Position numbers and translations under genes: made by a program
Shown: positions 1-8,820 of the stretch, in pieces
Position numbering within the stretch: the stretch's first letter is position 1
How the letters are laid out: every line of letters starts with the position of its first letter
The notes under the pieces: model-generated
The model's database searches: none
Told to the model about the DNA's origin: nothing
The model's input: the letters and a program-made list of their open reading frames with translations, nothing else
Assembly: GCA_025201705.1 (NCBI GenBank)
Contig: MU617139.1
Span: 1 to 21,867 of the forward strand
Reading direction: 5' to 3'
Length of the DNA stretch: 21,867 bases
Source of the DNA: Dissophora ornata
Taxonomy: Eukaryota > Mortierellomycota > Mortierellomycetes > Mortierellales > Mortierellaceae

Positions 1-980
1 TTTTTGACGAGTAGACGAGATGAGAAATGTTTGCGAAGGGTGTGGGAGGAGGAAGAGTGATGTTTTTATAGCGGCGGAATGGGTCGTACACAGGGAATAT
101 AAAGGGAACACAAAAGGGAATACAAAGGAAGAGTCGAGTGCTTGGTTGCCGCGGAGAGAACACGGCTGCTGAAAAAGGCGGCAAGGCCGGGGAAGGACCG
201 ATTGTCAAAGACAAAAAGAGAGAAAAGAAGTAAACGAGAGCAATAATAGCGATGCTGCACAAGAGTCCTCTAAAATAGGGTAATAGACGACAATTAACAC
301 ATTGGCGCAGGGCGGTGCTGCAATTCATTTGCACAGAGTTTCCAAAGCGACGACGGCAGTGCGAAGATGGAGTAGCGGTCAAGAGGCTGTGGCAGTTGCT
401 GATGTAACTCTTGTTTATTTTCTTTAGTTTGTGTTGTCAGAAGGCGATGAAGTAGGCTGGCCAAAAAGCTGTATCGCAGAAGACATAAACACATTGTCAA
501 CCTGATTGTGCACAGTGCCTTTCACTCTGCAAATGAACGCAACATTTCTGTAATTGCACGCACCGAACGCGGGTACTACGCGTTTAAAAAAAACCTACGG
601 TTCCTGGACCGTCCAATGCTTGCTAAAGACGCAATCTGTTGCCACCCATGCACGATGATCCACAGCGTATTGCCAAAGCGCTTCTCTGATGTCCGGGCTG
701 CACCGAAGCTTGTGTAGTCAATCCGGATCGATGTTACCCTCACAGCTTGCTCAAGGACAGGACGCCTTTTCCTGGGACAAATCGAGATTGGTCTGTCAGA
801 GCGGCCGTTGAATGGAATCTCTATGCGGCTGCTGATGCCGCTCCCTTTCCTTCTCTCTTTGACGCTGTGAACTCACAACCGCCCTCCATCCTCCTCTGTC
901 TCCTTCCTGTATATTGTGCGTTTTGTCTACTGAACACGACCCTCACTGGCTCTCCCCATATTCTTGCCAGGAACCACAAA
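1..980. other. intergenic region left of the RhoGEF gene
   Basis: I see no convincing gene here. The first 60 bases read as a CT-rich tract on the minus strand, like a fungal 5' leader, and a minus-strand TATA box follows at 63–70. Short open frames in 66–720 (for example 508–717 plus) have no recognisable domain and low-complexity or unusual composition. The stretch from about 870 to 970 is pyrimidine-rich on the plus strand and probably belongs to the promoter or 5' UTR of the RhoGEF gene that starts at 981. Confidence 0.5.
63..70 (-). promoter_or_regulatory. putative TATA box of a divergent gene beyond the left edge
   Basis: The plus strand reads TTTTTATA, which is TATAAAAA on the minus strand. 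A CT-rich tract covers about 10–60, just downstream on the minus strand, as expected for a fungal core promoter and leader. The gene it would serve lies outside the window, so this is inference from layout. Confidence 0.4.
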
Positions 981-3900
981 ATGAGAACTGTACTTGAGCA
1001 CCAGTCCATCAATGACAGGAAAGGCCTGACTCGAAACCAGCTCAACCTACCCATCACACGCACACCAATCACTATCCAAAGCTCAATATCCGTACGATCG
1101 CCAGTGCATCAAACTGCCGCAAGCGCAGCATCCTCGCCAATAACCACATCACCTACGACTGCCCTGCCCGTCAGACCTGTACAGAACAATGCAGTACGCT
1201 CAGAGTCTACGGACATTAGCCAGCAATTGCCAAAGTCCTCAACGCCGATTAGAAGAGAGAGCTCTGCTCAAGGTGAGATAGCAATGCAACATCAGCACAG
1301 CGCTCTGCCCTATGTTTCGTAGCCCCTTTTGTTTACGAGAACGAAAACGTTGCTCTTTTTGCAGCCATGTCAGAACCCCTATTGCTCTTTGTGTTGTTTT
1401 GATCCGTCGTGTCTACGGACCACTCTTTGATCATCGCGGACGGGAATCCGACACATGTAGGCGACCACCTGCCAGCCTACGACCCCTTTTTATTTTTTAT
1501 TTTTTATTTTGAGCAACTGACCAACCACTCGATGCAGTCGAGTGAAGGCATATTGTGGTGAGGGCGAGTGCGCGCGGGAGGAACGAACCTGACGCGGGAG
1601 TAATTGGTCATCGGAATGATGTCAGATTGCATTCCTTCTCTCATTCACTTGCTGACATCCTGATTCCGATCCCTCTTATTATTTTGTTCAAAGGGCCAAC
1701 GACTCAACCTCACCTGAGGATATCTTCGCCACACCAGCCAAAGCTGCCCAAACTAAACCTTCACGTCCCAGAAATCAGCGCGCGATTCGAGTCGTCCAAC
1801 AACAGCAGCAGCAGCCATTGCCCTGAGTCTGCTATCACCAGCAAAGTCAACGCCCGCCGAGTCAGCTGGAGTCCCTCGCAGGCTATTCCCGAGGGCCATT
1901 ACTCAAAAGGTTTCACGCTGACAACCTTTCAAAAGACTGTCGACAAAGCCCCTCCATCCTCCTCTACAACCCCTTCGTCCCTTGCCTCAGCTACCCCCTC
2001 TTCAGCCTCTGCTTCGTCGTCCCTCAAGCGATCTAACACCAATCACCTACAGCGGAGAGAAACTCTGACCCCCTTTAGGCGACTCGTCGGTCGCTCAAAG
2101 TCAATGAAAGTAAAAACCCCTGGACCGTTTGTCGGTATGGACACCGAGAACGCGCTACGGACAGAGCGCTTCACCTCCTTTTACAACGACGATCAGGAGA
2201 ATACCAGTCCTCACCCGAGCAAACCCGTCGAAAGGCATGACGCCAAGTTCGCGAGATACTCCGATAAAAATACGCCAGAGGACCTTGCAAAACACAGCAA
2301 TAGTATTCAAGCGCATGATCGCGTCGCTGTGCCTAGTTTTGACAGGAGTACGAAACCAGTTGCAGTTCCTGTCAAAGCAGCTGCGCCAGTTCGCTCAACT
2401 CCCCAGTCAGCCTTGACCGTTTCTACGACGCCCCTGAATCCGTCAAACCCAAAAGCTGCCATTTCCACGATGTACTATGGGCCCTGCAAACCACTTTGGC
2501 AACACACCATGACCAACGCGGAGCAGATTAGTGCGCTAGGACTTACTTCACAGGAGATCCAAAAGCAGGAGACAATCTTTGAGCTAATCTACACAGAATC
2601 GGAGTATCTAGACGACCTCAAAAGTATTCACAAGGTATAGCACCTCGCCTGTGGATTCTCTCAACTAGGAATTCTTTGCCGAATCAAAATAAGATGATTT
2701 CACTAACACTATCAACGATCTTGTCACAGATATTTGTCGAGGAGTTGAATGTCAAAATGGCAGAGGCGAGGAGGAAGAAGCGATTCAGCATCGACAAAGC
2801 GGATGTGAAACTGTACGAACGGCTTGCTCGACTCTTGTCGCATATCAAAGACCTCTGGAATGGCCACCAGTCCCTGCTGAGGGTAAAAGACAATATGAAA
2901 TTCCCCCGTGTCAACCCGTGTCAAATGGCTGTGCAATCGAGTCATTGGTGGACTGACCAGATATCTTAATTATGTTTTGTTAATCTGGGAGTTTAGTCAC
3001 TGCAAAACAAACAGCAGCAGGCAACTCCGATTGTCGAGGACATCGGCAGTGTCTTTGAGAGCGTAAGCAATGATTACACCGTCAACGATGTTATTGTTAC
3101 CCTTCTTTTCTTTTGTTGCTCCAGGATATAATCTAACTCTGCTTCTTTGTGCTCTCGCCAGTTTTACATGTTTTCAATTTACGACTCTTACTTTGCACAA
3201 TACACAACAACATCTCGGGACTTTCAGCATATCGCGATTGGAAACTCAGAGTTATGCCTGATCATTAAAGTAGGTGTGGCAGGATTCCGCCCTATGTGCC
3301 TTGTTTGGGCGTAGCTCATTTGACCTTACACTAACGCCATCACCGCCTCTTATAGGACCTCCTCAAGTCACCGCGCTGCAAATGCCTGACACTCGAAGGC
3401 ATATTCCTGAAGCCGATCCAACGTCTTCAAAAGTATCCACTCTTTTTCAAAGTGAGTTCATCAGTTGCATGCTATTTTTGTCCTCAGTCCTTTTCAAATC
3501 ATTGGTGCAGGCAAATAGAGTGAGAGAACGCAGGGCTAACTGGCAACACCTGTCTCGCATTTAGGACTTGATGAATTTGACACCAAACACAGATCCAGAC
3601 TACGTCCAGCTGGAGCATGCGCTGAATAACCATCAACGGGAACTCACAAAGATCGACGACAGGATATGGATCGAGGAACACAATGAAATGCTTACAGATC
3701 TACAGCAACGCATCAAGGGTCTCCCATCTGTATGTTGCCATTTCTTGCATGCGCTCCCTGTTACAGGATTCTAAAGCTTTCAATCTTCATATTGACCCCA
3801 TAACTATTCTTGGAATCTGTGCTCGATAGAACTTTTCACTGGTTGAGCGACATCGATATCTGATTCTTGATGGACCAGTGCATCGGATCACCGTCCGTCA

Positions 3901-4906
3901 GCCTAGCAAATTCGGCTTTGGGAAGCACAACAGCAAATCAGAAAGCTATATCTCCAACGGATCGTTAGAGTGGCGCGATGGATTCAGGTCTCCTATAGCA
4001 AGTCTTACTCCGGACGACGACCCCCCGACACTTATCCATCGACCAAGCCAGCTGGATTATCATCATTTGCATGCTAAGCCAGCATTCCCATCAACTCCAC
4101 CACCGTCTTCTGCTTCATCGGCATCCTCCTCTCATTCCGCACTAACCTCGCCGTCGTTACAGTTTCCGTTCACTCAAGCATCCAGGACAAAGAACGCGAT
4201 CGACACACGATATGATGGCCCTCAACAGACGGGTTTTTACCATACCAGCCCTTCCTCGCCACCATCAACGACAACTTTACACTCACTCTCATCTGTACCC
4301 AGCCCAATTCCTATCCCAAACTCTGACTCACCCTCTTCAAAGCAGCAACCTACAGTATCTCAGTTGGTGTCCCAGTACAACTTTAATATGTCCTCTAGTT
4401 TTTCAAGTTTAACGGGAGCTGGACACCCCAGGAACATCTCTTCATCGGCGTTGTATTTGCCGGGTATCATCAAGAACTCGACAGATGTTGAAGCCGAATA
4501 CCACGTGTTTATTTTTACAGACATCGTTCTCTGGACAAAGAGGGTTATGAGCAGATACCACCGAAAGGAGGGCATCCCATGGAACTTTAAACTGGTTGAA
4601 CCGGTATCTAGGCTGACCAGTGTTTGTAACACGTCGGAAGGTAAGAACCATATAGGGAGAGAGTATATGAATTGGTCAGATGGGTAATTTAGTCATGCTA
4701 AAACCTCCTTGTTTTTTTTTATTCTTATTTTTCTGCGCAATGCAACTCTAGATAACATCTTCATGTGCACGTCGGTGAATACGAGCAGTGCGAGCTATTT
4801 AGTCCGTACAGAAGATGGGATCGCGGCGAGGATGTGGAGAACTACAGTCCCTACACTTATCCCCTTCCATTGCTCCCGAAACATGAGAGATCGAAGGAAG
4901 AAATAG
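981..4906 (+). CDS. Rho guanine-nucleotide exchange factor (DH–PH), 9 exons, 928 aa
   Basis: Predicted Dbl-family GEF that activates Rho-type GTPases in polarity and wall growth. Exons: 981–1272, 1694–2634, 2730–2882, 2997–3062, 3162–3269, 3356–3451, 3565–3729, 3830–4640, 4752–4906; total 2787 nt. Residues 1–385 are Ser/Thr/Pro-rich and probably disordered. The DH domain runs from about 388 (QETIFELIYTESEYLDDL) to about 595 and includes the signature PIQRLQKYPLFF at exon 6. The PH domain begins near 615 (RYLILDG), is interrupted by about 200 low-complexity residues (about 630–830), and resumes at YHVFIFTDIVLWTKR. The ATG at 981 has a good context (CACAAAATGA). The stop is three bases before AATAAA at 4909. 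The last exon could be read in another frame to 4992, but that frame runs through the poly(A) signal and breaks the splice phase. No CNH, RhoGAP or other extra domain is seen, so the subfamily is uncertain. Confidence 0.88.
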
Positions 4907-4908
4907 TC

Positions 4909-4914
4909 AATAAA
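4909..4914 (+). terminator. putative poly(A) signal of the RhoGEF gene
   Basis: AATAAA, three bases after the stop codon chosen for the RhoGEF. Its position supports the reading frame selected for the last exon. Confidence 0.5.
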
Positions 4915-4983
4915 GAATATGCTTCTTTTTTTTTTTTAATAATAATGCCTTTTTGGCGTGGAGCACTGGAATGTAAAATTCTG

Positions 4984-5046
4984 GCTGAGTAATAGATCAG
5001 AAATGGATGCTGAGTAATAGATCACGAGAAATGGTTGCTGAGTAAT
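4984..5046. repeat. left array of GCTGAGTAAT repeats
   Basis: Exact GCTGAGTAAT occurs at 4984–4993, 5009–5018 and 5037–5046, spaced 25 and 28 bases, with partly shared spacers (AGATCA, AAATGG). The array lies just outside the left end of the pogo-like element. The same core, in both orientations, recurs just outside the right end at 6536–6604. Confidence 0.75.
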
Positions 5047-5771
5047 GGCTGCGTACAGTCAACCCTGTGTAATTACATACTGCCATATTGAAAACCTCCC
5101 TAACTGCAAACAATATTCTGAAAGTAATTGTCTGCTCCAACTTGAGAATACGTTTTGATTCTGTGCGGTCCAAGAGCCTTCTAACGGAGGCCAGTTCTGA
5201 CGCTAAATTATCCTCCTGCTGTTGCATCAATTTCCACAGACACGTCTTTGCCTCCTGCGTTGGGACAATAGGTTCCTCCACCTCTTCTTCCTTCATGGGA
5301 GGCAATTCATCCTCATCTTCATCTACCGCCAGGAGTTGGTCGACAGTCAAGAACGGGTCAGCTTCCTCACTGGCGATGTCCTCCTCTTCGTCATTCAGAA
5401 GCTCTTGAATGTCCATTTGGTTCTTAAAACATTCCGGTCTCTGAACACAGAGTACGGTAGCTTGTCAGAGCCATCGCCATTGGAGCATAGAGCAGACGGT
5501 GACACGCTACTTCTGATGCATACGACCCTCCAGCTGTTTCTTGATAGTGAGCGGTTTTCCTACGAAAACATTTAAAAAACATTACTTGTTGGAGGAAAAG
5601 TATGCATTGCTTAATACATTAACATCTTTCTGGTAAAAAAAAGACCAGTCTCGTCCATATTGTATTTGTCGCTCCAACTGTAGGACTCAAGAATCTCCTG
5701 AATCCTAGGACGTTCGGACTCAATGAGGTCCGTGTCAGCATCTCCACTCTCTCCAAAGCGCTAACGCTCTC

Positions 5772-5795
5772 TAATACTATAATACTATAATACTA
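5772..5795. repeat. 8-bp microsatellite (TAATACTA)x3
   Basis: Three perfect copies of TAATACTA lie within the transposase relic, between the GWLD segment and the catalytic-domain start. This is a second local slippage event in the dead element. Confidence 0.8.
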
Positions 5796-5863
5796 TGTCG
5801 CTTTGTGTGTACGTCCAACCAGCCTGTCGATGCCTTAAACTCAGCATCAGAGATGTCCAGATC

Positions 5864-5907
5864 ATCCCTCGCCCTCTCTCCTGTCATCCCTCGCCCTCTC
5901 TCCTGTC
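5864..5907. repeat. 22-bp tandem duplication inside the transposase relic
   Basis: Two perfect consecutive copies of a 22-bp unit beginning ATCCCTCGCC and ending CTGTC lie at 5864–5885 and 5886–5907. Because 22 is not a multiple of three, the second copy throws the minus-strand transposase out of frame. With one copy, the flanking family-like residues would be in the same frame. Confidence 0.85.
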
Positions 5908-6535
5908 ATGCTGAAGCAATGCTGGTACTTGAAGAACCACTCCGTAACTTTATCTTCGATCTCTGGGAATTTAACTGAGACTTTTTGTGCACTGGAAGAA
6001 GGCATGGGTTCGTCATATGCCGCTTTGTTCCTGAGCAATCTGGAAATGGTGGGTTGGGTTACTTTTAAAATGAGGTGAAGCTTGGCCCAGTCAACGAGCT
6101 CTTCCTGCGTTATATCATCTTTACTTACTTTTTTGTCACAAATAAATTATCGCTCTTTTCCAGTCGGCGAGGTAACTTATGCATCTCTCGAACAAATTTG
6201 TAGTCGGCTTTGGGAAACGATTTCGGCGGTCTCTGGAGCTGCCCTGTCTTGGAGAGCATCACAACTCTCCTTTGGGCATGCTTGCGCGCTATCTATTTCG
6301 TTGCGTTCCTTGTTGTCTATGCACAAGAGAAAGGAAGCCATGAATGAAGTGACAAACTGATTTTTTCGTATACGACGCGACTTGAGAACCGCCAAGAACA
6401 GATTTGAAATTGGTCCATGGGCTGGAAGCCTGGGAGTATTAAAGTTCAGAAGACTCAATATCGTAAATACTGCGTTATTTAAACCTCTCTAATTGGCCGA
6501 AAAGCAGTAGTGAAAAACGAGTTTGACTGGTGGTT

Positions 6536-6640
6536 GCTTAGTAATAAATGTTGAGTAATGCTTACTCAGCAATGGTTACTCAGTTAATGGTTGCTCAGTA
6601 ATGGATGCTGACGAATGGATGCTGACTACTCTGTTGCAGA
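6536..6640. repeat. right array of GCTGAGTAAT-type repeats, both orientations
   Basis: Forward cores are GCTTAGTAAT at 6536 and TTGAGTAATG at 6551. Inverted cores are TTACTCAGC at 6562 (the reverse complement of GCTGAGTAA), TTACTCAG at 6576 and TTGCTCAGTAATGG at 6591–6604. Two copies of GGATGCTGAC follow to about 6630. The family is the same as the array at 4984–5046 on the other side of the pogo-like element. Confidence 0.7.
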
Positions 6641-6781
6641 TGGACTCTCCCAAGTCAGGTTCCTCCAAGCCAATCGAGATCTCGTCCCCAAAAATACCAC
6701 CACTTCCGTCAAGACTTAAATAGCATAGCTTTCTGTTGCGGTTTTATTTAGAAATAAGAAATTTTCAAGAACACGTTTCTC

Positions 6782-6901
6782 CACAAATCTTCCGTCAGTG
6801 TTTCTCACAAATCTTCCGTCAGTGTTTCTCACAAATCTTCCTTCAGTGTTTCTCACAAATATTCCCTCACTGTTTCTCACAAATCTTCCCTCACTGTTTC
6901 T
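6782..6901. repeat. five 24-bp tandem repeats upstream of the hydrolase gene
   Basis: The unit is CACAAATCTTCCGTCAGTGT plus TTCT, at 6782–6805, 6806–6829, 6830–6853, 6854–6877 and 6878–6901, with a partial unit before the first. Units 1 and 2 are identical. Units 3–5 carry one to three changes (G to T or C, and A for C). The array ends 25 bases before the ATG at 6927, so it lies in the promoter or 5' UTR. Because 24 is a multiple of three it stays open in several frames, but it adds no in-frame ATG. Confidence 0.9.
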
Positions 6902-6926
6902 CACGGACACGCCCACCACGCAATCA

Positions 6927-7709
6927 ATGCAGATACAGCACATCCGCAATGCCACGACGAAGATCGTCTACGCAGAAAAGGTCTTCCTTGTCGATCCCAT
7001 GCTTGCAAAGAAGGACGCATATCCAGGGTTTGAAGGGACGTATCGCAGCCATCTGCGCAACCCGATGATTGAGCTTCCGATGCCGGCCGAGGACGTTATG
7101 GAGGGCGTGGATGCGGTGATCGTGAGCCACACCCACCTCGACCACTGGGACGATGCGGCTCAGGAGCTACTCCCCAAAGGCATTCCTCTGTTTGCACAGG
7201 ATGAAGCCGACGCCCAAATCATTCGCGGACAGGGCTTTACCGACGTTCGCATTTTGGGTGAGAACACAGTTTTCGAAGGCGTCCACTTGACAAAGACAGG
7301 GGGGATGCACGGCACGGACTCTATGTACTCCATACCTGACCTGGCAAAGATTCTTGGCAGCGTCATGGGCATCGTCTTTCAGGCGCCGGGCACGAAAACC
7401 GTCTACGTTGCCGGTGATACTGTGTGGGACAGCGATGTTGATCAGACCTTGGCCAAGTTCAACCCCGACGTGATCATCCTGAATACCGGCGATGCTCGTT
7501 TGACTGGCTTCGGCGACTCCATCATCATGGGCAAGGACGACACACTCCATGCGCATCAGGCAGCGCCAAACGCAACCATCATTGCCGTGCATATGGATGC
7601 GATCAACCATACAGCATTGAGCCGCGAGGAACTGCGGGAATATGTCCAGCAGAAGGGCATTCAGGATCATGTCTTGATCCCCGATGATGGCGAAATTCTC
7701 GAGCTTTGA
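6927..7709 (+). CDS. metallo-beta-lactamase-fold hydrolase (COG2220/UlaG-like), 260 aa
   Basis: An intronless gene for a predicted metal-dependent hydrolase of the MBL superfamily. The metal-binding motif HTHLDHWD has H68, H70, D72 and H73. Further likely ligands are H128 (GGMHG), D164 (AGDT) and H222 or H228 (VHMDAINH). The N-terminal part (LVDPMLAKKDAYPGF, then RNP) is like bacterial proteins annotated as MBL-fold metal-dependent hydrolases. The length fits that group. The substrate is unknown. The ATG at 6927 is the first in-frame ATG. An upstream in-frame extension through the 24-bp repeats would need a non-ATG start. Compared with its multi-exon neighbours it has no introns and lies between transposon relics, which suggests horizontal acquisition, though I cannot test this by phylogeny. 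There is no signal peptide, so it is probably cytosolic. Confidence 0.88.
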   Translation: MQIQHIRNATTKIVYAEKVFLVDPMLAKKDAYPGFEGTYRSHLRNPMIELPMPAEDVMEGVDAVIVSHTHLDHWDDAAQELLPKGIPLFAQDEADAQIIRGQGFTDVRILGENTVFEGVHLTKTGGMHGTDSMYSIPDLAKILGSVMGIVFQAPGTKTVYVAGDTVWDSDVDQTLAKFNPDVIILNTGDARLTGFGDSIIMGKDDTLHAHQAAPNATIIAVHMDAINHTALSREELREYVQQKGIQDHVLIPDDGEILEL

Positions 7710-7801
7710 TCCACAGCGTCCACTCTAATCCGGCTGTGCACCCTTTATTCTTTTGGAGCTGATTCGTGAGAAAAGCGTTGATCGTTATCGACATTCAACT
7801 G

Positions 7802-7825
7802 AATAAAGTAAATTTTAGTAATAAA
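7802..7825 (+). terminator. putative poly(A) signals of the hydrolase gene
   Basis: AATAAA occurs at 7802–7807 and again at 7820–7825, about 95–115 bases after the stop codon. These indicate a functional eukaryotic 3' end for the bacterial-like gene. Confidence 0.45.
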
Positions 7826-8046
7826 CACTTTCCTTTTTAAAGTTAATTGATTGCATTCGCACGTTTTCAAATTCTTCCTCTGTCATTATTCATCCTTCCC
7901 GAGACCATCCCACAACATCATCAACCTCTTGTCATTATGCACACGCAATCCCAACACATTCTACCTAACGGAATCGTCACCACCAGCAGCTTGAAATCAA
8001 TTACTTTATTAAATCAGTTTTTAAAGAAATTACATTCCCCTGCCGA

Positions 8047-8225
8047 TCAATACTTCATGTTTCCTCCTTTACTTTTGCGTAATTTCTCCAAGCGCCTGTG
8101 TATGCTTTCGTACAGTGTGTTAAGAAAGTCTCTAGGGATTTCTACCTGGATCTAATGCATACGTCCCCAGAGCTCCTCGCGGTTCTCCTTGACGAATTTG
8201 TACCGTTCTGCAATATAATTCGTCG
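8047..8225 (-). pseudogene. C-terminal stub of a Tc1/mariner-type transposase
   Basis: The minus strand reads YKFVKENREELWGRMH, then an in-frame TAG, then IQVEIPRDFLNTLYESIHRR, and ends with LRKSKGGNMKY and a TGA at 8047. The ending is the classic Tc1/mariner C-terminus (two Arg near a helix, then a KGG–x–x–KY stop). Upstream to about 8600 I cannot find the catalytic DDE segments in any frame, so only about 57 residues survive and one stop interrupts them. A terminal inverted repeat pair was not found; CAGTTTTTAAAG near 8015 is a weak candidate for the near end. Confidence 0.6.
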
Positions 8226-8639
8226 TAAGTTTGACTTCCTAGACTGTGTATACGTCCTTAGCGAAGATTGTGCAAAACAGTGCTGACATGGACACACTTT
8301 CCTTCGACTGATTCGAGGTAGTGTTGTCCATCCTAGAGAGATTCTAGTTTGCCTATGGAGAATTGTCGGGCAAGAGCCGCTCTTGACTTCTCAGAGATCT
8401 TTCGAGATACCACGAAGAGTTGTTTTGGGTCCCTCTCACCTCAAGTGCTTAATGCCCCATTGGTTCGCCATTTTTGGTATTGAAGTCGATGAACTCCGGC
8501 AAATATGGAACAAACGGAAATCTTGTAGTTATGGAACTTCCGCATATAAACATTCGCACTATGCCAAGCACAGCGCATATATGAAAGTGCACAGGATCCC
8601 TTCAAAATAATCAGTCGATGCCCTGTGCTGGACGTATTG

Positions 8640-8820
8640 TTGCTCGACGCGCACACAAGCCTACAGCTCCATGGCAGCAAATACTTGGAAGATTATCACG
8701 GCTTACTCAACTCCAAGACCTTTCTATTAGTAAGATTTTATCTACGCAGGAAGCAAAAATTCCAAATGACCTAGACCTTCGACTGAGAAGTGGACTGGCG
8801 GCGCTTGCCACCCCACCGTA
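8640..8820 (+). pseudogene. fragment resembling LRR/F-box proteins
   Basis: The plus frame reads APWQQILGRLSRLTQLQDLS and then DLDLRLRSGLAALATP before stops at about 8818. The pattern of Gln-Leu-x-x-Leu-Thr-x-Leu followed by a leucine-rich SGL–x–x–L step is like the leucine-rich repeats of the large F-box families in Mortierella-type fungi. Only one to two repeat steps are visible, with no F-box and no intact start or end. It may be a gene relic or chance similarity. Confidence 0.35.

Larger units (their letters stand above)
4997..6115 (-). pseudogene. pogo/Tigger-like transposase, internally deleted and frameshifted
   Basis: Recognisable pieces occur in family order on the minus strand. An N-terminal helix-turn-helix segment (TQEELVDWAKLHLILKVTQP) lies near 6115–6055. 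A second DNA-binding segment (FPEIEDKVTEWFFKYQHCF) follows near 5965–5910, then GWLD near 5820. The first catalytic Asp lies in YNMDETGLF near 5638–5660. A short RVTV and PECFKN segment ends at about 5425. The acidic tail (MDIQELLNDEEEDIASEEAD onward, from 5416) follows directly. In intact relatives a long stretch with the second and third catalytic acids lies between those last two parts, so the core is deleted. A 22-bp tandem duplication at 5864–5907 shifts the frame, and stops occur near 5500. No active transposase can be made. The acidic tail is still open for 139 codons and runs on into the terminal repeat. Confidence 0.7.
5056..6529. mobile_element. degenerate pogo/Tigger-like DNA transposon (about 1.47 kb)
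   Basis: The element contains broken minus-strand transposase coding sequence. The left end reads CAGTCAACCCTGTG from 5056 and is preceded by TA. On the minus strand the right end reads CAGTCAAACTCGTTTTTC from 6529. These two ends match over their first seven bases and partly beyond (a shared GC-containing segment about 25–30 bases in), as expected of eroded terminal inverted repeats. CAGT-type ends and TA targets are typical of pogo/Fot1/Tigger elements. The right-hand TA is not preserved. Boundaries are approximate. Confidence 0.6.

Noticed and set aside
747..980. Upstream in-frame extension of the RhoGEF start.
   Set aside because: It begins at a non-ATG codon and passes through a pyrimidine-rich, leader-like tract; the ATG at 981 has a good context.
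4765..4992. Alternative reading of the last RhoGEF exon.
   Set aside because: It does not fit the splice phase from the exon ending at 4640 and runs through the AATAAA at 4909; the chosen frame gives a PH-like last strand and helix.
6798..6926. In-frame N-terminal extension of the hydrolase through the 24-bp repeats.
   Set aside because: It lacks an ATG and would need GTG initiation; the conserved family start aligns with the ATG at 6927. Kept only as a point to test.
7167..7670. A 167-codon minus-strand frame across the hydrolase gene.
   Set aside because: The plus strand carries the intact MBL motifs; the minus frame has no recognisable domain.
8098..8125. TACAGTGTGTTAAGAAAGT, which looks like a Tc1 terminal repeat.
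   Set aside because: It lies inside the transposase C-terminal coding stub on the other strand (DFLNTLYES), so the likeness is probably chance.
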